Numbered from the stretch's first letter, positions 8,197 to 17,492 are shown. The stretch is 64,000 bases of DNA from Cribrihabitans_A neustonicus (GCF_048820895.1 NZ_JBMERQ010000002.1:682001-746000); one strand, 5' to 3'. The notes: generated by a model from the letters alone, not told the origin. Translations and numbers: made by a program.

Positions 8197-8847
8197 TCAG
8201 CCGCGGGAGAGCTGGCTGGCCTCGCGGGCGAGTTTCTCGATCCCGGCCCAGTCGCCGGCCTTCACCAGATCGGCGGGGGCGACCCAGCTGCCGCCGGCGC
8301 AGACCACGTTGGCAAGGCTCAGGTAGTCGCCTGCATTCGCCGGGCTGACGCCGCCGGTGGGGCAGAAAGTGATCTGCGGCAGCGGGCCGCCCAGTGATTT
8401 CAGCGCCGGCGCGCCGCCCGCGGCCTCGGCCGGGAAGAACTTCTGCATGTCATAGCCGCGCGCCAGCAGCCGCATTGCCTCCGACGCAGTGGCGGCGCCG
8501 GGCAGCAGCGGCAGGCCGATTGCCTCGCAGGCGATCAGCAGCTCGTCCGTCGCGCCGGGAGAAACCCCAAACTGCGCGCCCGCGGCCTTGGCTTCCTCGG
8601 CGTCCTTGGGAGTGACCAGGGTGCCGGCGCCGACCACGCCGCCTTCGACCTCGGCCATCGCGCGGATCGCATCGAGCGCCGCAGGAGTGCGCAGGGTGAC
8701 TTCCAGGGCGGGCAGCCCCCCCGCGACCAGCGCCTTGGCCAGCGGTTTGGCATGGGCGGCGTCTTCGACAACCAGCACCGGCATCACCGGCGCCAACCGG
8801 CAGATTTCACGGGCGCGCTGACTGGCATCCTTGGGGGTTATCGGCAT
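8197..8847 (-). CDS. eda: 2-keto-3-deoxy-6-phosphogluconate aldolase
   Basis: This is a 216-residue class I aldolase that splits KDPG to pyruvate and glyceraldehyde 3-phosphate, the last Entner-Doudoroff step. MPVLVVED, LEVTLRTPAAL and the Schiff-base lysine in MQKFFPAEAAGG mark the active site. FCPTGGVSPANAGDYL forms the phosphate-binding region. Length matches the family. It is the third gene of the minus-strand zwf-edd-eda series and follows edd after only 3 bases, so the two are co-transcribed. Confidence 0.96.
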   Translation of the reverse strand: MPITPKDASQRAREICRLAPVMPVLVVEDAAHAKPLAKALVAGGLPALEVTLRTPAALDAIRAMAEVEGGVVGAGTLVTPKDAEEAKAAGAQFGVSPGATDELLIACEAIGLPLLPGAATASEAMRLLARGYDMQKFFPAEAAGGAPALKSLGGPLPQITFCPTGGVSPANAGDYLSLANVVCAGGSWVAPADLVKAGDWAGIEKLAREASQLSRG

Positions 8848-8850
8848 GGG

Positions 8851-10659
8851 TCATACTCCAAATACGCTGGCGCCTTGGTCGGCGGAGGCCACCGACCGGC
8901 GGAACAGGGAAAACAGCTCGCGGCCGGTGCCGTGCTGATAGGCGGAAAGATCGGCCTGGACAGGCTCGCGCTCCAGCGCGCCCTCGCTCAGCACTTCCAG
9001 CGTGCCGGACTTGGCGTCGAGCCTTACGATGTCGCCGTCGCGGATGCGGGCAATCGGGCCGCCGTCGAGCGCCTCGGGCACCACGTGGATCGCCGCGGGC
9101 ACCTTGCCGGAAGCCCCGGACATGCGCCCGTCGGTGACCAGCGCCACCTTCTGGCCGCGGCCCTGCAGGATGCCGAGGAACGGCGTGAGGCTGTGCAGCT
9201 CGGGCATGCCGTTGGCCTTGGGGCCCTGGAAGCGCACCACCACGATAACGTCGCCGGTGAGCTCGCCCGCCTTGAAGGCGTCCTTGGCTTCCTGCTGGTC
9301 GTGGAACACGCGGGCCGGGGCTTCGACCACGTGGTGTTCCTCGGCGACGGCGGAGACTTTGATCACCGCGGTGCCAAGGTTGCCGGTCAGCCGTTTGAGC
9401 CCGCCGGATTTCTGGAATGGCTCCGCGGCCGGGCGCAGGATCGCCTCGTTCAGCGACTTGTCCGTGCCAGGGCGGAAGGTGAGCCCTTCGTCGGTGAGGA
9501 AGGGCTCCATCACGTAGTTCTCCAGCCCTTCGCCCGCAACGGTGGTGGTGTCGGGATGCAGAAGGCCTGCCTTGAGCAGCTCGCCGATCATGTAGCCCAG
9601 CCCGCCGGCGGCGTGGAAATGGTTCACGTCGGCAAGCCCGTTGGGATAGACCCGCGCCAGCAGCGGCACCGCGTCGGAGAGCTCCGCGAAGTCCTGCCAG
9701 TCAAGCAGGATGCCGCCCGCCCGCGCCATGGCGATCAGGTGGATCAGCAGGTTGGTGGAGCCGCCGGTGGCCATCAGCCCGACGATGCCGTTGGCGTAGG
9801 CCTTCTCGTCCAGCACGTCGCAGACCGGGGTGTAGTGGTTGCCGAGCGCGCTGAGCGTAAGCGCGCGCTTGGCGCCCTCGACCGTCAGCGCTTCGCGCAG
9901 GGGCGTGCCGGGATTGACGAAGGAGGAGCCGGGCAGGTGCAGCCCCATGAACTCCATCAGCATCTGGTTGGTGTTGGCGGTGCCGTAGAAGGTGCAGGTG
10001 CCGGGTCCGTGGTAGGCGGCCATCTCGGCCTTGAGCAGCTCGTCGCGGCCGATCTCGCCCGCCGCGAATTTCTGGCGGATGTGGGCCTTCTCATCGTTTG
10101 ACAGACCGCTGGTCATCGGGCCCGCGGGCAGGAACACCGCCGGGATATGGCCGAATGCCTGCGCGCCAATAACCAGGCCGGGCACGATCTTGTCGCAGAC
10201 GCCGAGGTAGACGGCGGCGTCAAAGACGTTGTGGCTCATCGCGACGCCGGTCGCCAGGGCGATGGTATCGCGGGAGAACAGGCTCAGTTCCATGCCTGCT
10301 TCACCCTGGGTGACGCCGTCGCACATCGCAGGGACCCCGCCCGCCACTTGCGCGGTGCCGCCGGCGGCGCGCACGGCGTCGCGGATCAGGGCCGGGTAAG
10401 TCTCGAACGGCTGATGAGCCGAGAGCATGTCGTTGTAGGCGGTGACGATGCCGAGGTGCCCGGCGCTGCCCTGCGCCAGTTCCTGCTGGTCGGGGCCGGT
10501 GGCGGCATAGGCGTGGGCCTGGCCGGAGCAGGACAGATGCGCCCGTGCGGGCCCCTTGCCGCGGGCGGCGCGCATCCGCTCCAGATAGGCGGCGCGGGTG
10601 GTCTCGCTGCGGGCGATGATGCGGTCGGTGACGGCGGCGAGGGTGGAGTGCAGTGTCAT
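8851..10659 (-). CDS. edd: 6-phosphogluconate dehydratase
   Basis: At 602 residues, this has almost exactly the usual length of Edd. It dehydrates 6-phosphogluconate to KDPG using a [4Fe-4S] cluster. The IlvD/Edd signatures are clear: CDGVTQGEAGMELSLFSRD, GVCDKIVPG and, near the C-terminus, LVTDGRMSGASGKVPAAIH. ATG 10659 is preferred over an ATG 18 bases upstream because AAAGG lies 7 bases in front of it. It is followed after 3 bases by eda and preceded after 63 bases by zwf. Confidence 0.96.
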   Translation of the reverse strand: MTLHSTLAAVTDRIIARSETTRAAYLERMRAARGKGPARAHLSCSGQAHAYAATGPDQQELAQGSAGHLGIVTAYNDMLSAHQPFETYPALIRDAVRAAGGTAQVAGGVPAMCDGVTQGEAGMELSLFSRDTIALATGVAMSHNVFDAAVYLGVCDKIVPGLVIGAQAFGHIPAVFLPAGPMTSGLSNDEKAHIRQKFAAGEIGRDELLKAEMAAYHGPGTCTFYGTANTNQMLMEFMGLHLPGSSFVNPGTPLREALTVEGAKRALTLSALGNHYTPVCDVLDEKAYANGIVGLMATGGSTNLLIHLIAMARAGGILLDWQDFAELSDAVPLLARVYPNGLADVNHFHAAGGLGYMIGELLKAGLLHPDTTTVAGEGLENYVMEPFLTDEGLTFRPGTDKSLNEAILRPAAEPFQKSGGLKRLTGNLGTAVIKVSAVAEEHHVVEAPARVFHDQQEAKDAFKAGELTGDVIVVVRFQGPKANGMPELHSLTPFLGILQGRGQKVALVTDGRMSGASGKVPAAIHVVPEALDGGPIARIRDGDIVRLDAKSGTLEVLSEGALEREPVQADLSAYQHGTGRELFSLFRRSVASADQGASVFGV

Positions 10660-10722
10660 GGGGTGCCTTTGTCGCAAACTTGGATGCTTCTGGGTACTGT
10701 CATGGCTGTCTCGGGGGCGGTT

Positions 10723-12183
10723 TCAGGTGCCGATACCGCGCCATCGCCGCCCGTCGCGGTGGATCAGCAGGAGCGAATCGTCCGGTCCCGCGCTGCCCGA
10801 ATCATAGGGCTGCGGGGTGTCGCCCGCGTCCTCCCAGGCGGCGATGATCGGATCGGCCCAGGCCCAGGCGGCCTCCACCTCGTCGCCACGCATGAACAGC
10901 GTCTGGTTGCCGCGGATCACGTCCATGATCAGGCGCTCGTAAGCGTCTTGCGGGCGGCCCGATTCGGGCAGCTCGTCGGCGAAAGTCATGTCGAGGTTGG
11001 CGCCCGTGAGGCGCATACCGCCGGGTCCCGGGTCCTTGATCGTGGTCTTGAGCGTAATGCCCTCGTCAGGCTGCAGCCGGATCACCAGCACGTTGCCATG
11101 CACCTGGCCCGAGCCTTCGAAGATGTTGTGCGGCGGGTCGCGGAAGTAGACCGCGATCTCGCTCACCCGCTCGCGCAGGCGCTTGCCGGTGCGCAGGTAG
11201 AAGGGGGTGCCGGCCCATCGCCAGTTCGCTACCTCGACCTTAAGCGCGATATAGCTTTCCGTGCGGCTTGCCGGGTTGTCCGCGTGATCGTGGTAGCCGT
11301 CGCCCTTCTCGCCGCCGTTGCGGCCGCGGTACTGGCCGCGGGCGATGCTGGACGGCGGCACCGGGCGCAGCGCCTCGATCACCTTGACCTTCTCGCCGCG
11401 CACTGCGTTGGGGGCGAAATGGGCGGGCGGCTCCATCGCGGTGAGGCAAAGAAGCTGCATCAGGTGGTTCTGCACCATGTCCCGCATGGCGCCGGACTTG
11501 TCATAATATTCTCCGCGCCCCTCGACGCCGATGCTTTCGGCGACGGTGATCTGCACGTGGTCGATGTGGGAGGAGTTCCAGAGCGGCTCGAACAGCGAGT
11601 TCGCAAAACGCAGCGCCATCAGGTTCTGCACGGTTTCCTTGCCGAGGTAGTGGTCGATCCGGTAGATCTGCCGCTCCTCGAAATGGGCGCGCAGCGCCGC
11701 ATTCAGCTTCTTCGCAGATGCGAGGTCGTGGCCGAAGGGTTTCTCCAGCACGATCCGGCTGTCGGGGGTGGCGATGCCGGTTTCGCTCAGGCGGCTCGCG
11801 ATGTCGGTGAACAGACCGGGTGCGACTGACAGGTAGAAAGCGCGCACGGCGTCGTCGCGCAGCTTCCCCCTGAGCTCGTCCCAGCCGCCATCGCCGCGGG
11901 CATTGACGGGCACGTAGTCCAGAAGCGCGGCAAAGGCTTCCATCTCGGCGGGGGAGACCTTTCCCAGCTGGCCGAATTCGCGGATCGCGCCAATTGCGAG
12001 GTCGCGGAACTCCTGCGCGTCGAGCTCGGAGCGGGAGCTGCCGATGATGCGGCAGTTGCTGTCGAACTGGCCGATCTGGAAGCGGTGGAACAGGGCAGGA
12101 AGGATCTTGCGCCGGGCCAGATCGCCGGTGGCGCCAAACAGGACAAGGTCGAAGGGCTGGACGGGGATGACGCGAGAAACCAT
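10723..12183 (-). CDS. zwf: Glucose-6-phosphate 1-dehydrogenase
   Basis: This 486-residue enzyme oxidises glucose 6-phosphate to 6-phosphogluconolactone with NAD(P)+. The nucleotide-binding GATGDLARRK is near the N-terminus and the substrate-binding/catalytic RIDHYLGKE near residue 180. WAGTPFYLRTGKRL lies in the C-terminal domain. ATG 12183 gives the conserved start MVSRVIPVQPFDLVLFG; the frame extends 13 codons upstream but without support. It leads the Entner-Doudoroff series. No pgl gene is present here, so the lactonase must be elsewhere. Two palindromes lie 86-133 bases upstream of the ATG. Confidence 0.96.
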   Translation of the reverse strand: MVSRVIPVQPFDLVLFGATGDLARRKILPALFHRFQIGQFDSNCRIIGSSRSELDAQEFRDLAIGAIREFGQLGKVSPAEMEAFAALLDYVPVNARGDGGWDELRGKLRDDAVRAFYLSVAPGLFTDIASRLSETGIATPDSRIVLEKPFGHDLASAKKLNAALRAHFEERQIYRIDHYLGKETVQNLMALRFANSLFEPLWNSSHIDHVQITVAESIGVEGRGEYYDKSGAMRDMVQNHLMQLLCLTAMEPPAHFAPNAVRGEKVKVIEALRPVPPSSIARGQYRGRNGGEKGDGYHDHADNPASRTESYIALKVEVANWRWAGTPFYLRTGKRLRERVSEIAVYFRDPPHNIFEGSGQVHGNVLVIRLQPDEGITLKTTIKDPGPGGMRLTGANLDMTFADELPESGRPQDAYERLIMDVIRGNQTLFMRGDEVEAAWAWADPIIAAWEDAGDTPQPYDSGSAGPDDSLLLIHRDGRRWRGIGT

Positions 12184-12268
12184 TGGTCTTACATCGCTGT
12201 TCCTGTGGGGGGCACGGCGCACTCATTGTGCAGGCTGGCTTGTTGCAATGCAATTCCCTCCGAATTGT

Positions 12269-12316
12269 CTTCCCCAACCGGGGAAGTTACCGCTAACATT
12301 TGTCTGATACGCGGTA
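12269..12316 (-). promoter_or_regulatory. Two adjacent palindromes upstream of zwf
   Basis: CTTCCCC/GGGGAAG (12269-12286) is a perfect 7-bp inverted repeat with a 4-nt loop. TACCGC (12288-12293) and GCGGTA (12311-12316) form a second inverted repeat with a 17-nt spacer across an AT-rich core. They sit in the zwf / CoA-transferase divergent region, the likely place for a sugar-responsive operator or leader hairpin. No regulator can be named. Confidence 0.4.
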
Positions 12317-12480
12317 TAGTCGCCACGGCGCGTCTTGGCTACCCGCTTTTTTGCCGCGGCGCAGCAAAAGAAATCTAAGGGCGGGCGTGGCGGGCGCCTG
12401 CGTGTATTTGATCAAATCTTGCCCCGCGTGGTCCCCTTGCGCTATGCATCTGCGAAATGGTGCGACAGGGAGAAGTGCCC

Positions 12481-13584
12481 ATGACCCCGCTTTCCGGCCT
12501 CAAGGTGGTTGAACTGGCCCGCATCCTCGCCGGACCCTGGATTGGGCAGTCGCTGGCCGATCTCGGGGCCGAGGTGGTGAAGGTGGAAAGCCCGGATGGC
12601 GACGATACCCGCCGCTGGGGGCCGCCCTTTATCGAGCGTGAGGGCGACCGTTCGGCCGCCTATTACTACGCCGCCAACCGCGGCAAGACCTGTGTGACCG
12701 CGGATTTCCGCACCGAAGAGGGCCGCCGCAAGGTGCTGGAGCTGGTGCAAGGGGCCGACATCCTGATCGAGAACTTCAAGGTGGGGGGGCTGAAGAAATA
12801 CGGGCTGGACTACGAAAGCCTCGGCAGGGTGAACCCGCGGCTGATCTACTGCTCGGTCACCGGCTTCGGGCAGGACGGGCCGTATGCCAGCCGTGCGGGC
12901 TATGATTTCCTGCTGCAGGGCATGTCGGGGCTGATGTCGGTCACCGGCGATCCGGACGGCCAGCCGCAGAAGGTGGGGGTGGCGATTACCGATATCGTGA
13001 CCGGACTTTACGGCACCATCGGCATCCTCGCCGCAGTGGAGCAGCGCCACCGCACCGGGCGCGGCCAGCATCTGGACATGTCGCTGCTGGATTGCGCCAC
13101 TGCACTTCTGGCCAATCAGGCGATGAACTATCTTGCGACGGGGGAAAGCCCGGAGCGGCTGGGCAACGCGCATCCCAATATCGCGCCTTATCAGGTGATG
13201 GCCGTCAGGGATGGCCATGTGATCCTCGCGGTTGGCAACGACGGCCAGTTCCAGCGGCTTTGCGATGTGCTGGGGCTGGCGGGGGTGAAGGCGGACGGGC
13301 GCTTCCTCACCAACCAGCTGAGGGTCGCCAACCGCGCGGCGCTGACCGCGATCCTGGAGGGCGTGCTGGCGGGATGGCGGCAGGCGGAGCTGCTGGCGGC
13401 GCTGGAAGCGGCCACCGTGCCCGCCGGGCCGATCAACACGGTCGCACAGGCCTTTGCCGATCCGCAGATCCGCCATCGCGGGATGCAGATCGCGCCCGAA
13501 GGCGTGCCGGGGGTGCGGGGGCCGTGGAAGTTCTCCGACTCGGAGCTGGCGCTGGAGAAGACCGCTCCGAAGCTGCCGAAGTAA
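12481..13584 (+). CDS. Family III CoA transferase (CaiB/BaiF)
   Basis: This 367-residue protein has canonical domain order. LKVVELARILAGPWIGQSLA near the N-terminus, NRGKTCVTADFRTEEGR, and ITDIVTG (about residue 170), whose Asp is the residue acylated in formyl-CoA transferase. The C-terminal small domain ends with VPAGPINTVAQAFADPQ. It moves CoA between two carboxylic acids; donor and acceptor are unknown. ATG 12481 follows GGGAGAA by about 8 bases. It is a single gene with a GC hairpin 25 bases past its stop. Confidence 0.9.
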   Translation: MTPLSGLKVVELARILAGPWIGQSLADLGAEVVKVESPDGDDTRRWGPPFIEREGDRSAAYYYAANRGKTCVTADFRTEEGRRKVLELVQGADILIENFKVGGLKKYGLDYESLGRVNPRLIYCSVTGFGQDGPYASRAGYDFLLQGMSGLMSVTGDPDGQPQKVGVAITDIVTGLYGTIGILAAVEQRHRTGRGQHLDMSLLDCATALLANQAMNYLATGESPERLGNAHPNIAPYQVMAVRDGHVILAVGNDGQFQRLCDVLGLAGVKADGRFLTNQLRVANRAALTAILEGVLAGWRQAELLAALEAATVPAGPINTVAQAFADPQIRHRGMQIAPEGVPGVRGPWKFSDSELALEKTAPKLPK

Positions 13585-13608
13585 CAGAGCCGCGGCGGGC
13601 GCCAATCG

Positions 13609-13642
13609 CGGCGGCGGCGGGGCATCCGCCCGGCCGCCGCCG
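13609..13642 (+). terminator. GC hairpin after the CoA transferase
   Basis: A perfect 10-bp stem (13609-13618 with 13633-13642) continues after a mismatch as GGGC/GCCC around an ATCC loop. It lies 24 bases past the stop codon. No T-run directly follows, although GATTTG and CTTTT occur just after, so termination is likely but not certain. Confidence 0.55.
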
Positions 13643-13800
13643 GCGATTTGCCTCGCTTTTGACATACTGCGTGGCGCAAAGCACACAGCCCCTTAACCAA
13701 TGGCCCGCAAACTCGCCCTCCAGCGGGCTGGCGTTGCCCCGGACGGCCGCGATCGGCCATGGTCCGGGTTAACGGGCGGTTAACTAACAGACGTGGGGGC

Positions 13801-14799
13801 GTGAAAGTGCATCTTTCCGTTGTCGTGCCCTGCTACAATGAAGAAGAGTCCCTCCCCTTGCTGGTGGAGCGGCTTGTGCAGGCGATCAATCCCTGGGCGC
13901 ATGAGGCCGAGATCATCCTGGTCGATGACGGCTCCAGCGACCGGACCTGGGCGGCGATCGAGGCCGCCCACGCAGCGCATCCGGTGGTGCGCGGTCTGAG
14001 GCTGTCGGCCAACCGCGGCCACCAGGTGGCGCTGACCGCGGGTCTGGCGGCGGCGCAGGGCGCGCGCGTCTTCATGCTGGACGCCGACCTGCAGGACCCG
14101 CCGGAGATCCTGCCCGACATGATGATGATGATGGACCGGGGCTATGACGTGGTCTATGGCCGCCGCGCCGAGCGCCAGGGGGAGACGCTGTTCAAGAAGG
14201 CCACCGCCTTCCTGTTTTACCGCTTTCTCAACACCCTGTCGGACGTGGATATTCCAAAGGACACCGGCGATTTCCGCCTGGTTAGCCGCCGCGCGCTGGA
14301 TGCGGTGCTGGCGATGCCCGAACGCGCGCGATTCATCCGCGGCATGTTTGCCTGGGCCGGCTTCCGCCAGATCGGCTTGGAATACGTGCGCGATCCGCGG
14401 GTTGCGGGCGTCACCAAGTACCCGTTCAAGGCGATGCTGCGCTTTGCCACCGATGCGCTTACCGGGTTTTCCACCAAGCCGCTGAAGATGGCGACGCGGC
14501 TCGCCTTCCTCAGCCTCTACGTGACCTTCCTGATGGCGGTCTACGTGTTCCTGTCGCTGGCGCTTTACCAGACCGCGCCGGGCTGGGCCTCGATGCTGCT
14601 GGCGATCTCCTTCTTCTCGGGCATCCAGCTGCTGACGCTGGGCATTCTCGGCGAATACGTCGGCAGGCTCTACATGGAGAGCAAGCAGCGGCCGATGTAT
14701 TTCCTGTCCGAGGATACCGCCGGGCAGGCGGCCCCGCCCGTGCCTGCATCCGCGTCCGAAACCGCGCAGGAGGCGCCGCCGCAGAGGAAGGCGTCATGA
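13801..14799 (+). CDS. GT2 polyprenyl-phosphate glycosyltransferase (GtrB/DPM1-like)
   Basis: The N-terminal GT-A domain reads LSVVVPCYNEEESLPLLV, with VDDGSSD and MLDADLQDPPE as nucleotide-sugar/metal motifs. FRLVSRRALDAV and ARFIRGMFAWAGF are typical of the DPM1/GtrB branch. Two membrane segments (about 240-265 and 275-300) anchor the C-terminal region. It should load a sugar from UDP-sugar onto undecaprenyl phosphate on the cytoplasmic face. I chose GTG 13801 because a G-rich ribosome site precedes it; ATG 13759 is in frame and possible. Its 4-base overlap with the GtrA-like gene shows coupling. Confidence 0.88.
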   Translation: MKVHLSVVVPCYNEEESLPLLVERLVQAINPWAHEAEIILVDDGSSDRTWAAIEAAHAAHPVVRGLRLSANRGHQVALTAGLAAAQGARVFMLDADLQDPPEILPDMMMMMDRGYDVVYGRRAERQGETLFKKATAFLFYRFLNTLSDVDIPKDTGDFRLVSRRALDAVLAMPERARFIRGMFAWAGFRQIGLEYVRDPRVAGVTKYPFKAMLRFATDALTGFSTKPLKMATRLAFLSLYVTFLMAVYVFLSLALYQTAPGWASMLLAISFFSGIQLLTLGILGEYVGRLYMESKQRPMYFLSEDTAGQAAPPVPASASETAQEAPPQRKAS

Positions 14800-15200
14800 G
14801 CACGGCAGAGGCAGGCGGCCAGCGGGACCGGAGCCAGCTTATCCGCTTCTGCATCGCCGGCGGCAGCGTCGCGGTGCTTTATGTCCTGGCCTACGCCGGG
14901 CTCCTGGCGGCGGGGGCGCCGCAGGCCGGAGCCAATGCCGCGGCTTTTGTCCTGGCGGTGGCGGTGCAATACGTGCTGCAGACGCGCTGGACCTTCCGGC
15001 GCCCGTTGGCGCGGCCCGGCCAGGCTGCGCGCTTCGCCTGCACGATCGCGGCCGGCTTTGCGGTCTCCGCCCTGATCACCGGCGCGCTCGGCCCGGCGCT
15101 CGGTCTCGCGCCCTGGCTCGCGGCAGCCGCCGCCGCGATGCTGCTGCCGGTGCAAAATTTCATCATCTTCCGCCTCTGGGTCTACGCCCTGCCCGGCTGA
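14796..15200 (+). CDS. GtrA-family membrane protein (lipid-linked sugar flippase type)
   Basis: This 134-residue protein has four predicted membrane helices. The family marker IRFCIAGGSVAVLYVLAYAG opens the domain at about residue 20. YVLQTRWTFRR follows helix 2, and FIIFRLWVY closes the last helix. GtrA proteins are thought to flip polyprenyl-phosphate-linked sugars across the inner membrane. The gene overlaps the GtrB-like gene by 4 bases and is followed 19 bases later by a methyltransferase. Confidence 0.88.
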   Translation: MSTAEAGGQRDRSQLIRFCIAGGSVAVLYVLAYAGLLAAGAPQAGANAAAFVLAVAVQYVLQTRWTFRRPLARPGQAARFACTIAAGFAVSALITGALGPALGLAPWLAAAAAAMLLPVQNFIIFRLWVYALPG

Positions 15201-15219
15201 CGCAATCCTCGGAGTTCTC

Positions 15220-15984
15220 ATGTCCCACGTCTATTCGAACGAGTTCTACGACTACATCGACCGCGGCGCGCGCAGCTCGGCCGTGGCGCTGATTTCGGTT
15301 CTGCAGCCGCACCTGCAAGCGCGCAGCGTGCTGGATCTGGGCAGCGGCCGCGGCGTCTGGCTCAGCGAGTGGCGCCGCGCCGGAGTGATGGAGGTGGCGG
15401 GCGTGGACGGCGACTATGTCGACCGGTCCCGCCTGGCCATCCCGGAGGACAGTTTTCATGCCGCAGACCTCACGCAGCCCTTCAGCCTGGGCCGCCGCTT
15501 CGATCTGGCGCAGAGCCTGGAGGTCGGCGAGCATTTGCCCAAGGCAGCCGCAGAGCCGCTAGTGGAGAGCCTGACCGCGCATTCGGACCGGGTGCTGTTT
15601 TCTGCCGCGGTGCCGGGGCAGGGGGGCGAGTTCCACATTAACGAACAGCCGCTCAGCTTCTGGCAGGAGCTGTTTGCAGCGCGCGGGTATACCGCTTTCG
15701 ACTGCATCCGCCCGCACCTGCGGGAGCATGCGGAGGTGGAGCCCTGGTACCGCTACAACAGCGTGCTTTACGTTAATGCGGCGGGCCGCGCGGGGCTGCC
15801 GGAGACAGTGCTGGAGATGGAAATCCCGCAAGGGCAGACAGTCCCCCCGGCAGGCAGCTTTGCCTGGCGCCTGCGCCGCGGGGTGGTCTCGCTGATGCCG
15901 CAGCCGATGGTCACCCGCATTGCCAAGCTGCGCGCCGCCGCGCTGGTGCGCCGCGCCCGCCGCCTGGAGCGGGCGGCTACATGA
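15220..15984 (+). CDS. Class I SAM-dependent methyltransferase
   Basis: This is a 254-residue protein. SVLDLGSGRGVWLSEWRRAG (about 36-55) is SAM motif I, VAGVDGDYVDRS is motif II, and FDLAQSLEVGEHLP is the motif IV equivalent. YSNEFYDYIDRGARSSA at the N-terminus and the basic C-terminal tail are seen in sugar-associated methyltransferases. It lies between the GtrA-like gene and a membrane glucosyltransferase, overlapping the latter by 4 bases, so it most likely decorates the same glycan. The exact acceptor is unknown. Confidence 0.8.
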   Translation: MSHVYSNEFYDYIDRGARSSAVALISVLQPHLQARSVLDLGSGRGVWLSEWRRAGVMEVAGVDGDYVDRSRLAIPEDSFHAADLTQPFSLGRRFDLAQSLEVGEHLPKAAAEPLVESLTAHSDRVLFSAAVPGQGGEFHINEQPLSFWQELFAARGYTAFDCIRPHLREHAEVEPWYRYNSVLYVNAAGRAGLPETVLEMEIPQGQTVPPAGSFAWRLRRGVVSLMPQPMVTRIAKLRAAALVRRARRLERAAT

Positions 15985-17450
15985 CGCTTGCGCAGACTGA
16001 CGCTGCTGCCGGCGCGGCGCAGCACCGCTCCGGGCAACTGCCTGCTCTGGTGGTTGCGGTGCTGGCCGGGCTGCTGCTGACCGCCCTGTTCCAGCTGCCC
16101 GACCCGTTGGTGCGGCATGACGACTACCCGGCGCTGTGGGCGGACCCTGCGCTGTTCTACTCCAAGACGCTGACCGAGGGGCGCTGGATCAACTACCTCT
16201 GGCACCTGCGCGGCATGGTGACCCCGGCCTGGCTCAACTTCCTAGCCTATCAGCTGCTCTGGGCGGTCTACCTCGGCTGCCTGGTGCACAACGCCTTTGG
16301 CCCCGGCGTGGAGCTGTGGCGGCGCGCGATGGTGGCGCTGGTGGCCGGGCTGTGCCTGCCCTGGGTGCTGATTTCGCTGTGGTTCAACACGCTGATTCCG
16401 GGGCTTGCGATCCTGGCGCTTTATGCCTGGTTCACGACGCGGACAAGCGAGCGGGCAAGCCGCTGGCTGATGGTGGTCTTCGTGCCGGCGGCGCTGATGG
16501 CCTACACTACCTATCCCTTCCTGATCCTGGCGCTGAGCCTGACGCGGGCGGGCGTGGCGCGCTCGGCGCGTGATCTGGCGGGGCTGCTGGCGCTGTTTAT
16601 CGCGAGCTTTGCGCTGGGGATGCTCGCGATCTACACGCTGAACTATGCCGAGCATGGCGTCTTCGGCGTCCCGATGGCCGAATGGCGCCATCCGAGCCCC
16701 GCGCACGACCTTGCCTCGGCACTGGAAAACGCGCGGCTGGCCGGGCATTTCCTCACCAGCCTGGCGATGAAAGGTTCCTACAACAACCTGTTCGTGCTGC
16801 TCTTGCAGGGGGCGCTGTTTGCCGCCGCGACTGCGGCCGTCCTGCGGCAGGACCGCTGGCGCGGGCTCTACATGCTCGCGGGCGCGGGGCTTGGGGTGGC
16901 GCTGATCTGCGTGCAGGTGATCCGTACCGGCATCGATACGCCGGTACGGTCGGGCGGGTTCCTGTGGATCTATCTCGCGGTCTTCCTCGGTCTCTTCACT
17001 TTGCACCTGAAGGCAGAAGGGCGAGACCGGCTGGGGCGTAACCTGCTGTTCACCGTGGCGGCGGCCTACGCGATCTTCACCGGGATGCTGCACCATTCCT
17101 TCACCGAGTGGCAGCGGCTGAGCCGGGCGATGGCGGCGGAGCTGATGGGCGGCACGGGTCCGGTTTACGTGACCGGCACCTACCTGGGCCTGCCGGAGGC
17201 GGTGGAGAGCGACTTACAGAAGGCGCAGGCGGTGGCGTTCCGGCTGGGGCACCTGACCGGGCGGGAGATCGTCATGTGCGAGGAAGCTCCCGAGCGCTGC
17301 GAAAGCTTGCCGGAGGAGTTGCGCGCGGGCCATGCGGGCGCCGGGTATGCTGTCCGGGAAATCGAGGGTGTCACAGTGCTGCTGCTGCCGCCGGAGCCGC
17401 TGCGCGAAGAGAAACTGGAGGCGGCCCGCAAGCGGCGCGCGGCGGAGTGA
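15981..17450 (+). CDS. Multi-pass membrane glycosyltransferase (GtrII-like)
   Basis: This 489-residue protein has about ten hydrophobic segments from residue 22 to 375 and a soluble C-terminal tail. PLVRHDDYPALWADPALFYS after the first helix has the paired acidic residues and GRWINYLWH that follow helix 1 in GtrII-type (DUF/PF14264-like) glucosyltransferases. In such systems GtrB charges the lipid, GtrA flips it and the GtrII-type enzyme transfers the sugar to a surface polysaccharide in the periplasm. Gene order here fits that model. It ends next to a convergent hairpin before nadC. Confidence 0.75.
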   Translation: MTLAQTDAAAGAAQHRSGQLPALVVAVLAGLLLTALFQLPDPLVRHDDYPALWADPALFYSKTLTEGRWINYLWHLRGMVTPAWLNFLAYQLLWAVYLGCLVHNAFGPGVELWRRAMVALVAGLCLPWVLISLWFNTLIPGLAILALYAWFTTRTSERASRWLMVVFVPAALMAYTTYPFLILALSLTRAGVARSARDLAGLLALFIASFALGMLAIYTLNYAEHGVFGVPMAEWRHPSPAHDLASALENARLAGHFLTSLAMKGSYNNLFVLLLQGALFAAATAAVLRQDRWRGLYMLAGAGLGVALICVQVIRTGIDTPVRSGGFLWIYLAVFLGLFTLHLKAEGRDRLGRNLLFTVAAAYAIFTGMLHHSFTEWQRLSRAMAAELMGGTGPVYVTGTYLGLPEAVESDLQKAQAVAFRLGHLTGREIVMCEEAPERCESLPEELRAGHAGAGYAVREIEGVTVLLLPPEPLREEKLEAARKRRAAE

Positions 17451-17454
17451 CCTG

Positions 17455-17473
17455 CCGCGCCCGCCGGGCGCGG
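17455..17473. terminator. Bidirectional hairpin between convergent GtrII-like gene and nadC
   Basis: CCGCGCCC (17455-17462) and GGGCGCGG (17466-17473) form a perfect 8-bp stem with a 3-nt loop. It lies 4 bases past the GtrII-like stop and 19 bases past the nadC stop. There is no T-run on either side. Confidence 0.6.
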
Positions 17474-17492
17474 CGGCCCTGAAATCGAGGCC

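Noticed and set aside
12292..12305. A 14-base word GCTAACATTTGTCT shared by the zwf and phnF-phnG (24435-24448) promoter regions
   Set aside because: Several 14-base matches are expected by chance in 64 kb on two strands. The flanks differ, and no common regulator of these genes is plausible.
13659..13664. TTGACA as a promoter for the GtrB-like gene
   Set aside because: No acceptable -10 element lies 16-18 bases downstream, so it was not listed as a promoter.
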